This document shows positions 33,213 through 43,014 of a stretch of 64,000 nucleotides of DNA, one piece after another. Below the pieces are notes generated by a model. The model saw nothing but the letters and a program-made list of their open reading frames with translations, did no database searches and was not told where the DNA came from. The translations under genes and the position numbers were made by a program. The stretch is from Spiroplasma endosymbiont of Amphimallon solstitiale (GTDB taxonomy: Bacteria > Bacillota_I > Bacilli_A > Mycoplasmatales > VBWQ01): the NCBI RefSeq assembly GCF_964030965.1, contig NZ_OZ034999.1, forward strand, positions 806,001-870,000. The letters are read 5' to 3'. The number at the start of each line of letters is the position of its first letter. The first letter of the stretch is position 1.

Positions 33213-34586
33213 GGCAATGTTTAGTAATCTGTGTAACTTACAAAAATAACTATGTTTAATTAATTCTAGTAAATATAATTAAATGACTAGAAAGAGTGAG
33301 TTACAGATGGCTAAAAAACAAAATATTAATAATAATGATCCAATATCAAAAGCAGTAGATTTATTATTAGAAAATACTGAAGATTTAACAACAGTTTTTA
33401 AAGAAGGGGGTTTATATAAAGAATTAACAAAACGTTTAGTTGAAAAAATGTTGAATTCTGAAATGCAAAATTATTTAGGATATGAAAAAAATCAACATAG
33501 TAATACTGAAAATGCTCGTAATGGTACAAGTTCAAAAAAATTAATAACTCAACAAGGTAAAATTGAGATTGATGTACCAAGAGATCGCAATAGTGATTTT
33601 ACTCCTGTAATAGTTGCAAAAAGACAGCGAAGATTTGATGGTTTTGATCAACAAGTGCTTTCACTATATGCAAAAGGTATGACTCTATCTGACATTAGAA
33701 TGCAGTTACAAGAGTTATATCATGGTGCTGATATTAGTGAAAGTGTTATTAGTCAAATTACTGATGATGTTATTGATGATGTCAAAGCATGACAAAATCG
33801 ACCATTAGAAAGCGTTTATCCGATTGTTTATTTTGATTGTATAGTAGTTAAAGTTCGACAAGATAAACGGATTATTAATAAATCAGTTTATATAGCATTA
33901 GGAGTTGATTTAGAAGGTAAAAAAGATGTTTTAGGCTTATGAATTAGTGAAAATGAAGGTGCTAAATTTTGATTAGCTAATTTCACAGAAATGAAAAATC
34001 GAGGCTTAAATGATATTTTGATTGCTTGTAGTGATAATTTAACAGGCATGTCAGAAGCAATACAAGCAGTTTATCCTAAAACAGAACATCAATTATGCAT
34101 TGTTCATCAAATTCGAAATAGTTTAAAATATGTTTCATACAAACATCGAAAAACTCTAGTTACAGATTTAAAACCAATTTATAGTGCATGTAGTGAAGAA
34201 CAAGCAATGCAAGCTTTAGAATCATTTGAAAGTAAATGAAATAAACAATATCCCCAAATTGCTAAATCTTGATATAAAAATTGAGAAAATTTGATGATTT
34301 TTATTAGTTATCCTGCAGAAATCAAAAGAGTAATTTATACAACAAATGCTATTGAATCTGTTAATAGTCAATTACGAAAAGTTATTAGAAACAAAAAAGC
34401 TTTTCCTAATGATATGTCAGTTTTTAAAATATTTTATTTAGCAATTGAAAATATAACAAAAAAATGAACATTGCCTATTCAAAATTGAAATACAGCAATT
34501 GCTCATTTTATGATAAAATTTGAAGACAGAATTAATCTGAACTAGTACTTTGTAAAACAAAGATACACAGATTTCTAAAAAGCCTC
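33213..34586 (+). mobile_element. IS256-family element, complete copy 1
   Basis: 1374 bp, begins GGCAATGTTTAGTAATCTGT and ends ACAGATTTCTAAAAAGCCTC. Perfect 8-bp target duplication TGTATTAA at 33205-33212 and 34587-34594, the length known for the family. Confidence 0.94.
33307..34545 (+). CDS. IS256-family (mutator-type) transposase
   Basis: 412 residues in code 4. DDE catalytic residues visible: D in [11 protein letters not shown] in [12 protein letters not shown] in [15 protein letters not shown]; also the family's VPRDRNSDF and [15 protein letters not shown]. Starts at 33307 after AAAGAGTGAG; an in-frame ATG at 33283 would add eight residues. Stop is TAG. Whole frame in this copy. Confidence 0.93.
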
Positions 34587-37053
34587 TGTATTAAATCTAT
34601 TGGTCTTTTATAAGATAGTGATTTTCTGGGTGTAGAATTAATTTGAAATGCTATAGTATTTAAATCTTTTTGTTTATATGAAGATAGATCTGTAGATTTT
34701 GGTAAATATCTTCTTAAAATACCATTATTATTTTCATTTAAACCTCTTTGACAAGGTTTACCAGGATCTGCAAAATAAATCTTAACATTACAATTTTTTT
34801 CGATTAATTTTCATTTACTAAATTCTTTACCACGATCAAAAGTAATAGTTTTAACTGTTCCTTTTTGTAACTTTGAAATAAATTTTATTATACTTTTTGT
34901 AATATTTTCTGATTTATTATTTTTAGTTGCTAAAGGAATTGTGGTTTTTGATCATATATCAGCTAAAGTAATAATAGAACTTTTATGATCTTTACCAATG
35001 ATAGTATCACCCTCTAAATGACCAAATTCTTCTATATTTTTAATATTAGGAATGATTAAATTTCTTTCATGAATAGACTTACAATTATTAATTCTGCCCC
35101 TAGTTTCTTTTTGTTTGTGAGGTTTATTTTTTCCTTTTCTCAATAAGTTATTTTCATCAAAACCCATTCGATTTGTTTTAAACATGTTATATAAAGTTTT
35201 TGTTGAAATACTTTTTATTTTATTTTCCTTTAAAAAATTAGCAATTATATCAAGAGCATAATTTTTAGTAATTAACAAATGATTAATAGTATTAATTTCT
35301 ATTAAAGTTAAAATTATTAATTTTCTACCTGCATTTTGTTTATTTTTTTGAATTTTATTCAATATTTCTAATGGTAATAAGTTTTGATTTAATAATCTAC
35401 AAACTCTATGTACAGTTGATTTACTATAATCAATGGCTTTTGCTATTTTACGAATCGAAAATCCATAACTTTTATATTCTTTTATTGCTATTATTGATTC
35501 AATAGTCAGATACTTATACATTGTGCTAATTCCTTTCTTTTTTTAATTATAGAATTAACACAATTTAATTTTTATATAAGTGTCCTTTTTAATTTTACAA
35601 TTCAGGTTACAAAAAGTATAATAAAATTTATTTCAAAGTTACAAAAAGGAACAGTTAAAACTATTACTTTTGATCGTGGTAAAGAATTTAGTAAATGAAA
35701 ATTAATCGAAAAAAATTGTAATGTTAAGATTTATTTTGCAGATCCTGGTAAACCTTGTCAAAGAGGTTTAAATGAAAATAATAATGGTATTTTAAGAAGA
35801 TATTTACCAAAATCTACAGATCTATCTTCATATAAACAAAAAGATTTAAATACTATAGCATTTCAAATTAATTCTACACCCAGAAAATCACTATCTTATA
35901 AAAGACCAATAGATTTAATACAATTATTTTAAAAAACTGTCCCATTTATATTTACAATTCAGGAGTTTTAAAATCATGATTTTTACCAATATCAGGAAAA
36001 ATATTTAAAATTTCATTAGTATGTGCATTAATTATGGTTTGAAACTTAACAGTATGCATTCATTTTTTACCAGAAAATCAATCTTTTTGGTTATATTTTG
36101 GTCGTTCTGTTTCTACTTCTGTTACATCAATTATCAAAATTTTATTTTTTAATTCTTCTTTTTAAAAAAAATATTTTTATTTGTTAAATTATTAAAGTTA
36201 TTATTTTTTATTAAAATGTCTTCAATTGAACGAATATTTCGTAAAGCAGTAGTATCAACCATATTATACTCAGCGCCAATACTATGATATGTACGATTTT
36301 CATATAAATATCTTAAAGTCATTACTAGTCTATCTTCTATTGACATTTTATATGGTCTTCCACCAATGGTAATTTTTAGCTTTTGATGATCTAATAAAAT
36401 ATTTAAAATTTCATTAAAAACTAGTTTATTAATACCAACTATTTTACGAAAATATTGATCCGATTTATCTTTTAATTCAAAATATGTCATAAAATTTATC
36501 CTTAACTATTCAACTTTTATTTTAAAAATAACAAAAAAATGAAAAGTTAACTAGTTATGCAGTAAGTCTTTTAGTAAATCATAGAATTTGTTCGTTTGTG
36601 AGTGCTTGTATTTGATTTTCTGTTAGTACTTGTATTTGTTCTTTGGTGAATGCTTGTATTTGTTCACTTGTAAAACTTTGTATTTGTTCTGCTGTAAATG
36701 ATTTAATTTGTCAACTTGTTAATCATTTTATTTGTTTTGTTGATAATCTTTGTATTTGTTCTGTTGTTAGTGTTGATACCAATATATTTGTGCTTCTTTT
36801 TTTATGTCTATTTTTAATTTTAGTTGTTGTTAATGGCGTTGTTATTTGTTGTCTTAACTTTTTTCCTCATTCTTGTGATTTTAAAAAAATTTGATATGTT
36901 TGTTCAACTTTATTTTTGTGTTCTTGAATAGAATTTTTTCAAGTAATATTTTTTATATTAGTAGGATCTGTACTGTTAGTATTAAAAGTTACCAATTCAC
37001 TGGTATTATTAATAAGTAAATCATTCATTTTAGATACCTCTTTTTAACTATAA

Positions 37054-37083
37054 AACTCATTACTTTTTTTAAAGTAATGAGTT
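37054..37083. terminator. Terminator hairpin
   Basis: AACTCATTACTTT and its exact complement around TTTT. It stands between the start of the octapeptide-repeat gene and the end of the lipoprotein gene, both on the minus strand; it probably stops transcription from the lipoprotein gene. The remaining AT-rich stretch up to 37277 shows nothing else. Confidence 0.7.
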
Positions 37084-37277
37084 AGAAATGTTTAGAATTA
37101 TTGTTATTTTTACTAAATCTGCTTATCTACTAAAATTTTAGCACCTTATAAATAAAATACAATAAAAAATAAACACGTATTTTAGTTATATAAATTTATA
37201 AAAAATGGAATAATAAATATTAAGAAATAAAGAGATGAAAAAGTAAAAGAAGATATATAATTATCTTCTTTTAAAAA

Positions 37278-37925
37278 TTATATAGTTTTTTTAGCAGCAG
37301 TTTTTAATAGATTACTTGTGATTAAAGCTGTTAGTTGATCAAAAAACTGATTTGGACCATCAATAGTTCCTCATTCTTGACCAACAGTTATTAGTTTACC
37401 TTTATTAACAATAAAAACAATTGGTAAAGCTTTAAATGCTCTTTCTTTATCAACAGGATTTTGAATTTCCTTGACACCTGAATCAGCAACAGGTGCTGAA
37501 CTATTATCAGAAATTTTATGGTCAAGTAGTCAATGATAAATTTGTTGTTGTCAACTAATTTTTTTATCATTTCAAAATTGGTTAACAATATCACTACTAG
37601 GGTTGGCATAAGGAGATTTTTCATAAATTTTAATATCAATAGTTCCATTAGTAGTAACACTGTTTATTTCAGTTTTCTTTTCTGTTAATCAGTTATCTCA
37701 TTTACTTGGTACATTATTATTTTTGATTTGCATTGTGTGTAAACCGTCAATAATTTGCTTAGAAAGTGGATTATCAGCAGCACCAAGGATGCCAAAAAAA
37801 GCATGCCCACTATTAACATCACTAATAAATTCTTGATATTTTGAATCATCTGTACAAGCACTAACTTGTAAACTAGTTGTTGTGCCTATTATTAAGGCTG
37901 CTATTAGTCCAAATTTTTTACGCAT
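37278..37925 (-). CDS. Lipoprotein, possibly thioredoxin-fold
   Basis: 215 residues in code 4, with signal peptide and lipobox (KKFGLIAALIIGTTTSLQVSAC, Cys24). The mature part has GHAFFGILGAADNP and, near the end, ALPIVFIVNKGKLITVGQEWG…QFFDQLTALI, which resembles the last strands and helix of a thioredoxin-like fold; no CxxC is present. RBS AAGGTGATG. Anchored on the outside of the membrane; role unknown. Confidence 0.72.
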
Positions 37926-38008
37926 TTATTTTCATCACCTTCAATATAATATCATAAAGTTATATGAGTAATAAATTAATAATTAAATATAACGTACTAA
38001 GTATACTA

Positions 38009-38017
38009 TGTTATAAT
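38009..38017 (+). promoter_or_regulatory. Extended -10 promoter
   Basis: TGTTATAAT, 44 bases ahead of the transporter gene at 38061. Confidence 0.5.
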
Positions 38018-38060
38018 CTTAATAACAATATAAAAATCAAAAGGAGTAGTTTTTTTCTAT

Positions 38061-39335
38061 ATGGACAGTAATTGGTATATTTATTTAATAATATTGCTAG
38101 TTTTATTATTTTTAAGTGGTTTTTATTCATCTGCTGAAACATCATTAACTTCTTTAAATGTTATAAGGATTAAATCTATTGGTAAATTACGTAGTAAGAA
38201 AAGTCGTCGTGCTAATATTGTATTTAAGTTAGTTAAAAATTATAATGTAACTTTAACAACAATTTTACTTGGTAACACAGTAATTAATGTTGGAATTGGT
38301 ACTTTAAGTACCATATTATTTATTGATTCTTTTCATGTTTCTCCTACTTATGGTCCTTTAATATCAACTTTAGTTTCAGCAATTGTTGTTTTAATTATTG
38401 GTGAAATTATACCTAAAAGTGTTGCAAAATTACATCCTGAGACAATAGCTTTAAATTATGCATATATTTTGTATATTCTTAATATTATTTTTTATCCAAT
38501 AACTTTTATTGTTACTTTATTTCAATTTAAAAGTAAAAAACCAACAAGTTCTGAACAAGAACTTATTGAATTGATTTCAATAATTGAAAGAGAAGGAGTT
38601 CTTGAAAAAGCAGAACGTGATTTAATTGAATCTGCAATTAAATTTGATGAAAAATCAGTTTTTCAAGCTATGCATCCCAAAAGTAAAATTAAATATATTT
38701 ATGATGATACGCCACCTAAAGTTATTAAACATCTATATTTAGAAGAAAAATATAGTAGAATTCCTGTTTTAGATCATGTTAATCAAAATGTAATTGGTAT
38801 TTTAAATATTAAAGAATTTATTATTAATATGTTAGAAAATGAAAATCCAGATTTATTACAATTAATGTTACCAGCAATTTTTATTTCTAAGCGTACTAAG
38901 TTAAATGAAGCATTGGAAATTTTACAAACCGAAAGAATGCATATGGCTATTGTCTGCAATAATAAAGATAAAAAAGATTTTAATGGTATTATTACACTTG
39001 AAGATATTCTTGAAGAATTAGTTGGTGAAATTTATGATGAAACTGATGAAATTGGATTGATACAAGAAATAGGAACACATAAGTTTCGTGTTGATGGTTC
39101 TTCAAAACTTGAAGTATTATTTAAACGTTATTTAAAAAGAAAACCTCCAAATTATAATAAACAAACTGTCCAAGAATGATATATGTTCAAAACAAAAGTA
39201 AAGAAAGTAAGGAAAAATAGTCCACTTTTAAAATTTCGAAATTTTTCATTTAAAGTTATAAAGGTTCGCAAAGAATTTGCTGTTTTTGAAGTTGAAATTT
39301 TTACTAATAAAAAAATTAAAAATAAATGAGAATAG
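38061..39335 (+). CDS. CNNM/CorC (HlyC)-family membrane transporter
   Basis: 424 residues. N-terminal DUF21/CNNM domain of four helices (FLSGFYSSAETSLTSLN, LLGNTVINVGIGTLST, IGEIIPKSVAK), two CBS domains (about residues 200-330; YSRIPVLDHVNQNVIGILNIKE and MAIVCNN…GIITLEDILEELVGEIYDE) and a C-terminal CorC_HlyC domain with FRVDGSS. Known: the family handles magnesium and cobalt efflux or sodium-coupled Mg transport. The name hemolysin is historical. RBS AAAGGAG. Confidence 0.9.
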
Positions 39336-39372
39336 TTAGTGCAGTATTTTTATTTAAGTGCTACAATGTAAA

Positions 39373-39392
39373 ATCATAATTATAATTATGAT
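39373..39392. promoter_or_regulatory. Perfect 20-bp palindrome ahead of the metalloprotease gene
   Basis: ATCATAATTATAATTATGAT reads the same on both strands and lies 18 bases ahead of ATG 39411, with GGGGAGG in between. It also holds a TATAAT-like box, so it may be an operator over the promoter. Confidence 0.4.
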
Positions 39393-39410
39393 ATGAAGGG
39401 GAGGTTAATT

Positions 39411-40481
39411 ATGAAAAAAGGTATTAAATTAGTAACTATGATTACAGCATTAAATCTTGTAACAGTTAATGGTTTAATGTTAACGTTTTCTCCAGACAGT
39501 GATCATTATGTCTATTTAAATAAGCATGATGCTAATGCTAGTTTATTAAAATGAAAACTTTCACCAGAAGATGCAAAGATGGTAAAAAAATATGAATATA
39601 AAATCCATCAAATGGCAAGTAAAGAAAGTATTGATGAATTTAATAACTTGTATGATAATAATAAAAGTGATGTAATTTGAAGTAATTATGATAGTTTACA
39701 ATATGATTTAACTCATACTAAAATTGGTGGTAAAACCATTGATGTTAATTGAGTTGAAATGTATAAAAAAGCTGGTTTAAATAATGAACAATTACAATTA
39801 GCAGAGCAACAACAATTACGTTTTTATAATATTTTTGCTAAAGTTTTTCATAAAAACACTGTTATTAAACTAATTCAAAAAGTAGCACCAGTTGCTGTAA
39901 GTGATAGCACAGTAGCATGAACTGCTTTTAATTCAGAAGCTGATAATCAACGTATGGGTTATGGTCCTGAATTTGCAAATATTAATTTAATTGATCAACA
40001 ATTTCAAGAGGGATTTTGATCTTCAGATCAAATAATTAGTGTTACAACTCACGAATATGGTCATGCTTTAAGTAATTTTATTGGTTTAAGTGCTGATGAA
40101 AGAAATTCATTTAATGCTAATTGAAAGTGACCAGATAGCAGTTATAGTGATGTTAATACTAATATGACATCAGTTTCTCATAAACTAATTGTTAACAATG
40201 ATAACAAACAAATTTATGATCGTACTTGATATTTAATTGATTATTTAGGTCAACAAGCAAAATTAACTAATATTAAGCAAAAATTATTATTTGGTTTAAT
40301 AACAGTTAATAGTAATTATGGTCGTAGTGCCTGATTTAATGGTAAATATAATATAAATCTTGATGATGAATTTTTTGCCGAAAGTTTTGCTAGATGAATT
40401 TTAACACCTCAGAATCAACGTGATTGAGGATGAGAATTAGAAAATAGTTTTTTCTTACATTATTTACCAACGGTTTTATAA
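39411..40481 (+). CDS. Secreted zinc metalloprotease-like protein (HEYGH)
   Basis: 356 residues in code 4. Signal peptide-like N terminus (KKGIKLVTMITALNLVTVNGLML), no lipobox Cys. Zinc site H214-E215-Y-G-H218 in TTHEYGHALSNFIG, with a possible third ligand in DDEFFAESFARW (E320 or E324), about 100 residues later. This is a zincin layout. No other domain recognised. The single copy is whole, has GGGGAGG and a palindrome upstream, and a terminator right after. Likely secreted or membrane-tethered and acting on host or surface protein. Confidence 0.75.
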
Positions 40482-40494
40482 CATTTTACTAGTT

Positions 40495-40521
40495 AAAAAG
40501 GAGAATTATTTCTCCTTTTTT
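40495..40521 (+). terminator. Rho-independent terminator
   Basis: AAAAAGGAGAA / TTCTCCTTTTT hairpin and T run, 14 bases after the metalloprotease stop. Confidence 0.8.
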
Positions 40522-40527
40522 ATTATT

Positions 40528-40536
40528 TGGTATAAT
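40528..40536 (+). promoter_or_regulatory. Extended -10 promoter
   Basis: TGGTATAAT, 39 bases ahead of ATG 40575. Confidence 0.5.
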
Positions 40537-40574
40537 AAATTTAAGTAAAAGAATTGAGGAAAGTAGGTAATTTT

Positions 40575-40839
40575 ATGTTTGGCAAAAATATCCTTTAATT
40601 TTGTAGAAAAGTAATTATACATGATAAAGTGTTATTTTTAGAGAATTTTTACACTAAATAATGTTACTTTTAACAAATTTTTAATTAAAAATAATATTTT
40701 AAGTGTAAATTGATGAATAATTTTTGGTCATCCATACTTTTCTACATAATTAAAAAAAATATCCATGAACATGAATCACAGCAAAATAGTTGTTTAAAAT
40801 GTCAGTATGAAAAACTTTTTAAAACAGGTAAAATATTAT
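40575..40839 (+). pseudogene. Host gene fragment cut by a MITE and by the left end of phage element A
   Basis: Reads MFGKNI, then a MITE with its own duplication, then HEHESQQNSCLKCQYEKLFKTGKI, where the phage element begins. The CLKCQYE part looks like half of a metal-binding knuckle. The rest of the gene should lie on the far side of element A, outside the window. Promoter and start are in place. Confidence 0.6.
40593..40755 (+). repeat. 163-bp MITE, copy 5
   Basis: Perfect 8-bp target duplication AAAATATC at 40585-40592 and 40756-40763. Confidence 0.92.
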
Positions 40840-41033
40840 GGGAGGTTGCCAAAAAAGTAGGAAATTAAATTACTACATAATTAACTTATTTCTAAATGAA
40901 TTATTTTAAAAATCATTAAAATTAGACAAAATTATTCTCTTTTCTTAAAACATTAAATTTATATTTTATATTCGACGTATTTAAAAAAATAAAATATACA
41001 TTTTATAAGTTAAATTAAAATTATCAACAAGGA

Positions 41034-41062
41034 AAAAGACAAGAAATAATCTTGTCTTTTTT
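41034..41062 (+). terminator. Hairpin at the left edge of the phage RNA block, element A
   Basis: AAAAAGACAAGA / TCTTGTCTTTTT with 5-base loop. The same hairpin lies at 46514-46542 in element B. Confidence 0.7.
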
Positions 41063-41480
41063 TGTAATTGTAAAATTTTAAAATTTTTATTATTAACACC
41101 CGCTTTAAATATCTACTACACGCAGTGACCAAGTAGGAGAAAGTTAATAATTAATAATCTTCTTTAACACTATTATCAACACGTGTTAGGGAATTAAAAC
41201 AGTGAACCACAACACAGTTGTTAAAAATAGTGGCCAAAACATGTGGACTTGCATGGATAAATAAAAAGTGGAGTGATACCTAATAAAATATACTAACCAG
41301 TAATGGTAATTCTTGGGGTGGGAGCGAATTGGAAACTAGTATATATAGACCTGCTAGGGAACCTACTATATTCTTATATAAGAATATTATAAATCCATAA
41401 ATCAATTAGTTATTTTATTCTATTCTTTATTTAACCAACCTTACCACCAAGTGAGTAAGTGTTGGTTTTATTTTTTATTT
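41063..41480 (+). ncRNA. Candidate structured phage RNA, element A copy
   Basis: About 400 bases without a reading frame, less AT-rich than the surroundings and nearly identical to 46543-46915 in element B, apart from a 40-base length difference near 41370. Several local stems can be drawn, for example TATATAG with CTATATA, and GTGTT with AACAC. It ends in a terminator hairpin (41433-41467) in which CTTAC/GTAAG here is CTTGC/GCAAG in B, an A-U to G-C change that keeps pairing. No known RNA family recognised. Confidence 0.6.
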
Positions 41481-41530
41481 TTTTTGAAAAAATTTTTTGG
41501 GCGAGAAAATAAATTTAAAACTTGTAAAAA

Positions 41531-41609
41531 AAATTAAGCGAGGCCGGTTCAATTAAAATATTAATTTACTAAACATAAATTAAATAAATATTGAATCGAA
41601 TGCCTTAAT
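41531..41609 (+). ncRNA. Second conserved hairpin, element A copy
   Basis: Long imperfect stem closed by GTTCAAT/ATTGAATC, with ATTAAG/CTTAAT at its base. In element B (46963-47041) the base is TTGAG/CTCGA, again with paired changes. Lies between the RNA block and the first phage gene, so it could be a leader structure or a separate RNA. Confidence 0.45.
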
Positions 41610-41745
41610 GTTTTTTAAAATTTTATAATTTATTTTTGAGCCCATTTTTCTTAAAAAATATAATTAATAGTATTAATAATCTAAAAATAAAAATATATAT
41701 TCTTTATGCTAAAAGCAACAGAATATATTAGAAAAGAAAGTAAAA

Positions 41746-41922
41746 ATGGAAGAAAAAGAAAATAATGAATTACAAAATGAATTATTAAAAGAAGAAATTG
41801 AATTAATAAAAGTAAAAAAAGAATTAGATAAAAAAGAATGAAAAAGTAGAATTATATTTTTAACAATTACAATAATTATTATGATTTTAACATTAATAAA
41901 CATTAATAATTATTGCTTCTAA
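41746..41922 (+). CDS. Small phage coiled-coil protein with C-terminal membrane helix (element A)
   Basis: 58 residues: Glu/Lys helix, then a hydrophobic helix (IIFLTITIIIMILTLI). Counterpart at 47180-47332 in B. Confidence 0.5.
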
Positions 41923-41947
41923 ATATTAATGAAAGGAATAAAAAAAT

Positions 41948-42073
41948 ATGGAATATAGTAGAAATTATAGAAAGATTAGTTCTTGTGATATATGTTATAA
42001 AAATTCATCATTTGCAAATAGAACTTGTAATAAATGTTTTTGAATATTAATAACTAGAAAAAAATATAAATAA
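41948..42073 (+). CDS. Small phage protein with CxxC pairs (element A)
   Basis: 41 residues with CDIC and CNKC, a likely zinc knuckle. AAAGGAAT ahead of ATG. No counterpart at this place in B. Confidence 0.5.
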
Positions 42074-42076
42074 ATT

Positions 42077-42484
42077 ATGAATAATATAAAAATGAATATT
42101 AATGAAAATAAAAAATGTGAATTAAGAATTTGTATAAATAAAATTTGATGAGATTGTATTAATAATTCTACTAAAACTATTAAATATAAAAATTGATCAA
42201 TACCTTATTTAATATGTGATAGTTGTTACGACAGATTACCTAAATACCTTAAAAAAACAGCAAAAATAATTGAAAAGGATATTTTGATTATGAATAAAAC
42301 TAAAAAGAGAAGAAAAAGATGTGTAGAATGTGATGAATTATATGAAGATAACAAAATCAATATGCTTTATCACTTTAAAACAGAATTAGAAGCAGAACAA
42401 CATAATACTAAAAAATATGAAGATAATTATGATATTGAAAAACATTTAGATTATACAAAATCATATGGATATGTTTGTGATTAA
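42077..42484 (+). CDS. Phage Cys-rich (zinc-binding-like) protein (element A)
   Basis: Two Cys-rich parts (CELRICINKIWWDC and CVECDELYED) with a Lys-rich linker. Counterpart of 47349-47756 in B. Role unknown; possibly a transcription regulator. Confidence 0.6.
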
Positions 42485-42502
42485 TGTAGAGATGATTAAT
42501 AA

Positions 42503-42940
42503 ATGCAATACGAATTAATCATTGGTATTGACCCTGCTGGTATTGGTAATAATGGAATTGTTATATACTCAAATGAAACTAATAATATTATTTTTAATGA
42601 AAAATTTAAAGCAAAAACAGTTTTAGAAAGTAAAAATATATATAAAAAATATTTTTCATTGATTAAAAAGCAATTTCCCAATAAAAAAATATTAGTTATT
42701 GTTGAAAATTTCTTTTTAAGTTCAAAACAGTTATTAACTAATCCATTAGCAACACCAAAAGTTATTGGTGCTTTAATGGTATTAGTACAAGATGTTATGA
42801 ACTGAGATTATCATAAAAATGAACCAAAAAACAAAAATAAAATAGAAGATTATAAAGGAAATATAAAATTTACAAAACATGAACAAGATGCTTATAAACA
42901 TATTCAATATTATTTAAGGAATTATAAAAATGAAAAATAA
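42503..42940 (+). CDS. RuvC-like phage Holliday-junction resolvase (element A)
   Basis: 145 residues, RNase-H fold: GIDPAGIGNNGIVIY (first Asp), ILVIVENFF (Glu) and HEQDAYKH (late Asp). Counterpart at 47760-48197 in B. Confidence 0.7.
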
Positions 42941-43014
42941 AGAAAATTACGTTAAATTAACAGTAAAACTTAGTAATACTATTGAAGTAAAATATCATGA
43001 AAAAGGTAATAAAC

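Larger units (their letters stand above)
33164..35606 (-). mobile_element. Second IS30 inside the first, interrupted by an IS256
   Basis: 1061 bp after subtracting the IS256 and its 8-bp duplication. Perfect 3-bp duplication TTA (33161-33163 and 35607-35609). Opposite in orientation to its host copy. Transposase starts at 35521; the IS256 lies near its 3' end, so only the last codons are cut off. Confidence 0.93.
32457..35963 (+). mobile_element. IS30 copy inside the IS5, itself interrupted
   Basis: 1061 bp once the inner IS30 and its TTA duplication are subtracted. Transposase reading starts at 32542, is interrupted at 33163, and resumes to a stop at about 35931. Outer flanks do not duplicate (TAA left, AGT right), matching the loss of IS5 sequence at this site. 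Confidence 0.93.
32346..36569 (-). mobile_element. IS5-family element, interrupted by an IS30
   Basis: Ends are AGACTTACTGCATAAC and its exact complement (16 bp), with TTT duplicated outside (32343-32345, 36570-36572). The minus-strand transposase starts at 36490 (TYFELKDKSDQYF…), shifts frame at a T8/A run near 36170, and continues IIDVTEVETERPKYNQKDWFSGKK, the first catalytic block; IS5 relatives often use such a slippery run between two frames. The last part, RFNLIAGFYNLSL, lies at the left end. The stretch between HDFKT and the tail, roughly 80-100 residues, is missing where IS30 inserted. Confidence 0.85.
31728..37028 (-). pseudogene. Octapeptide-repeat protein gene split by a nest of four insertion sequences
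   Basis: Start at 37028 behind AAAGAGGTATC. The N-terminal 80 residues are unique and basic (IKNRHKKRSTNIL), then FTxEQIQA/LTxEQIQA octads run to a unique end (STTTEFKPNLPKM). Coding parts are 36573-37028 and 31728-32345; between them sits an IS5-type element with TTT duplicated, itself holding three other elements. Without the insertion and one TTT the octads join in frame (WFTK-VQIQA), so the gene was intact until the IS5 event; about 357 residues. A paralogue is at 20049-21731. Function unknown; a surface or intracellular rod protein is possible. Confidence 0.8.

Noticed and set aside
33398-33580. 60-codon antisense frame present in every IS256 copy
   Set aside because: Lies fully inside the transposase gene on the other strand, no ribosome site; its conservation only follows from that of the IS.
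41541-41555. tRNA T-arm-like GGTTCAA in the phage leader
   Set aside because: No acceptor stem, anticodon arm or CCA context can be drawn; the GTTCAAT pairs with ATTGAATC 50 bases away instead.
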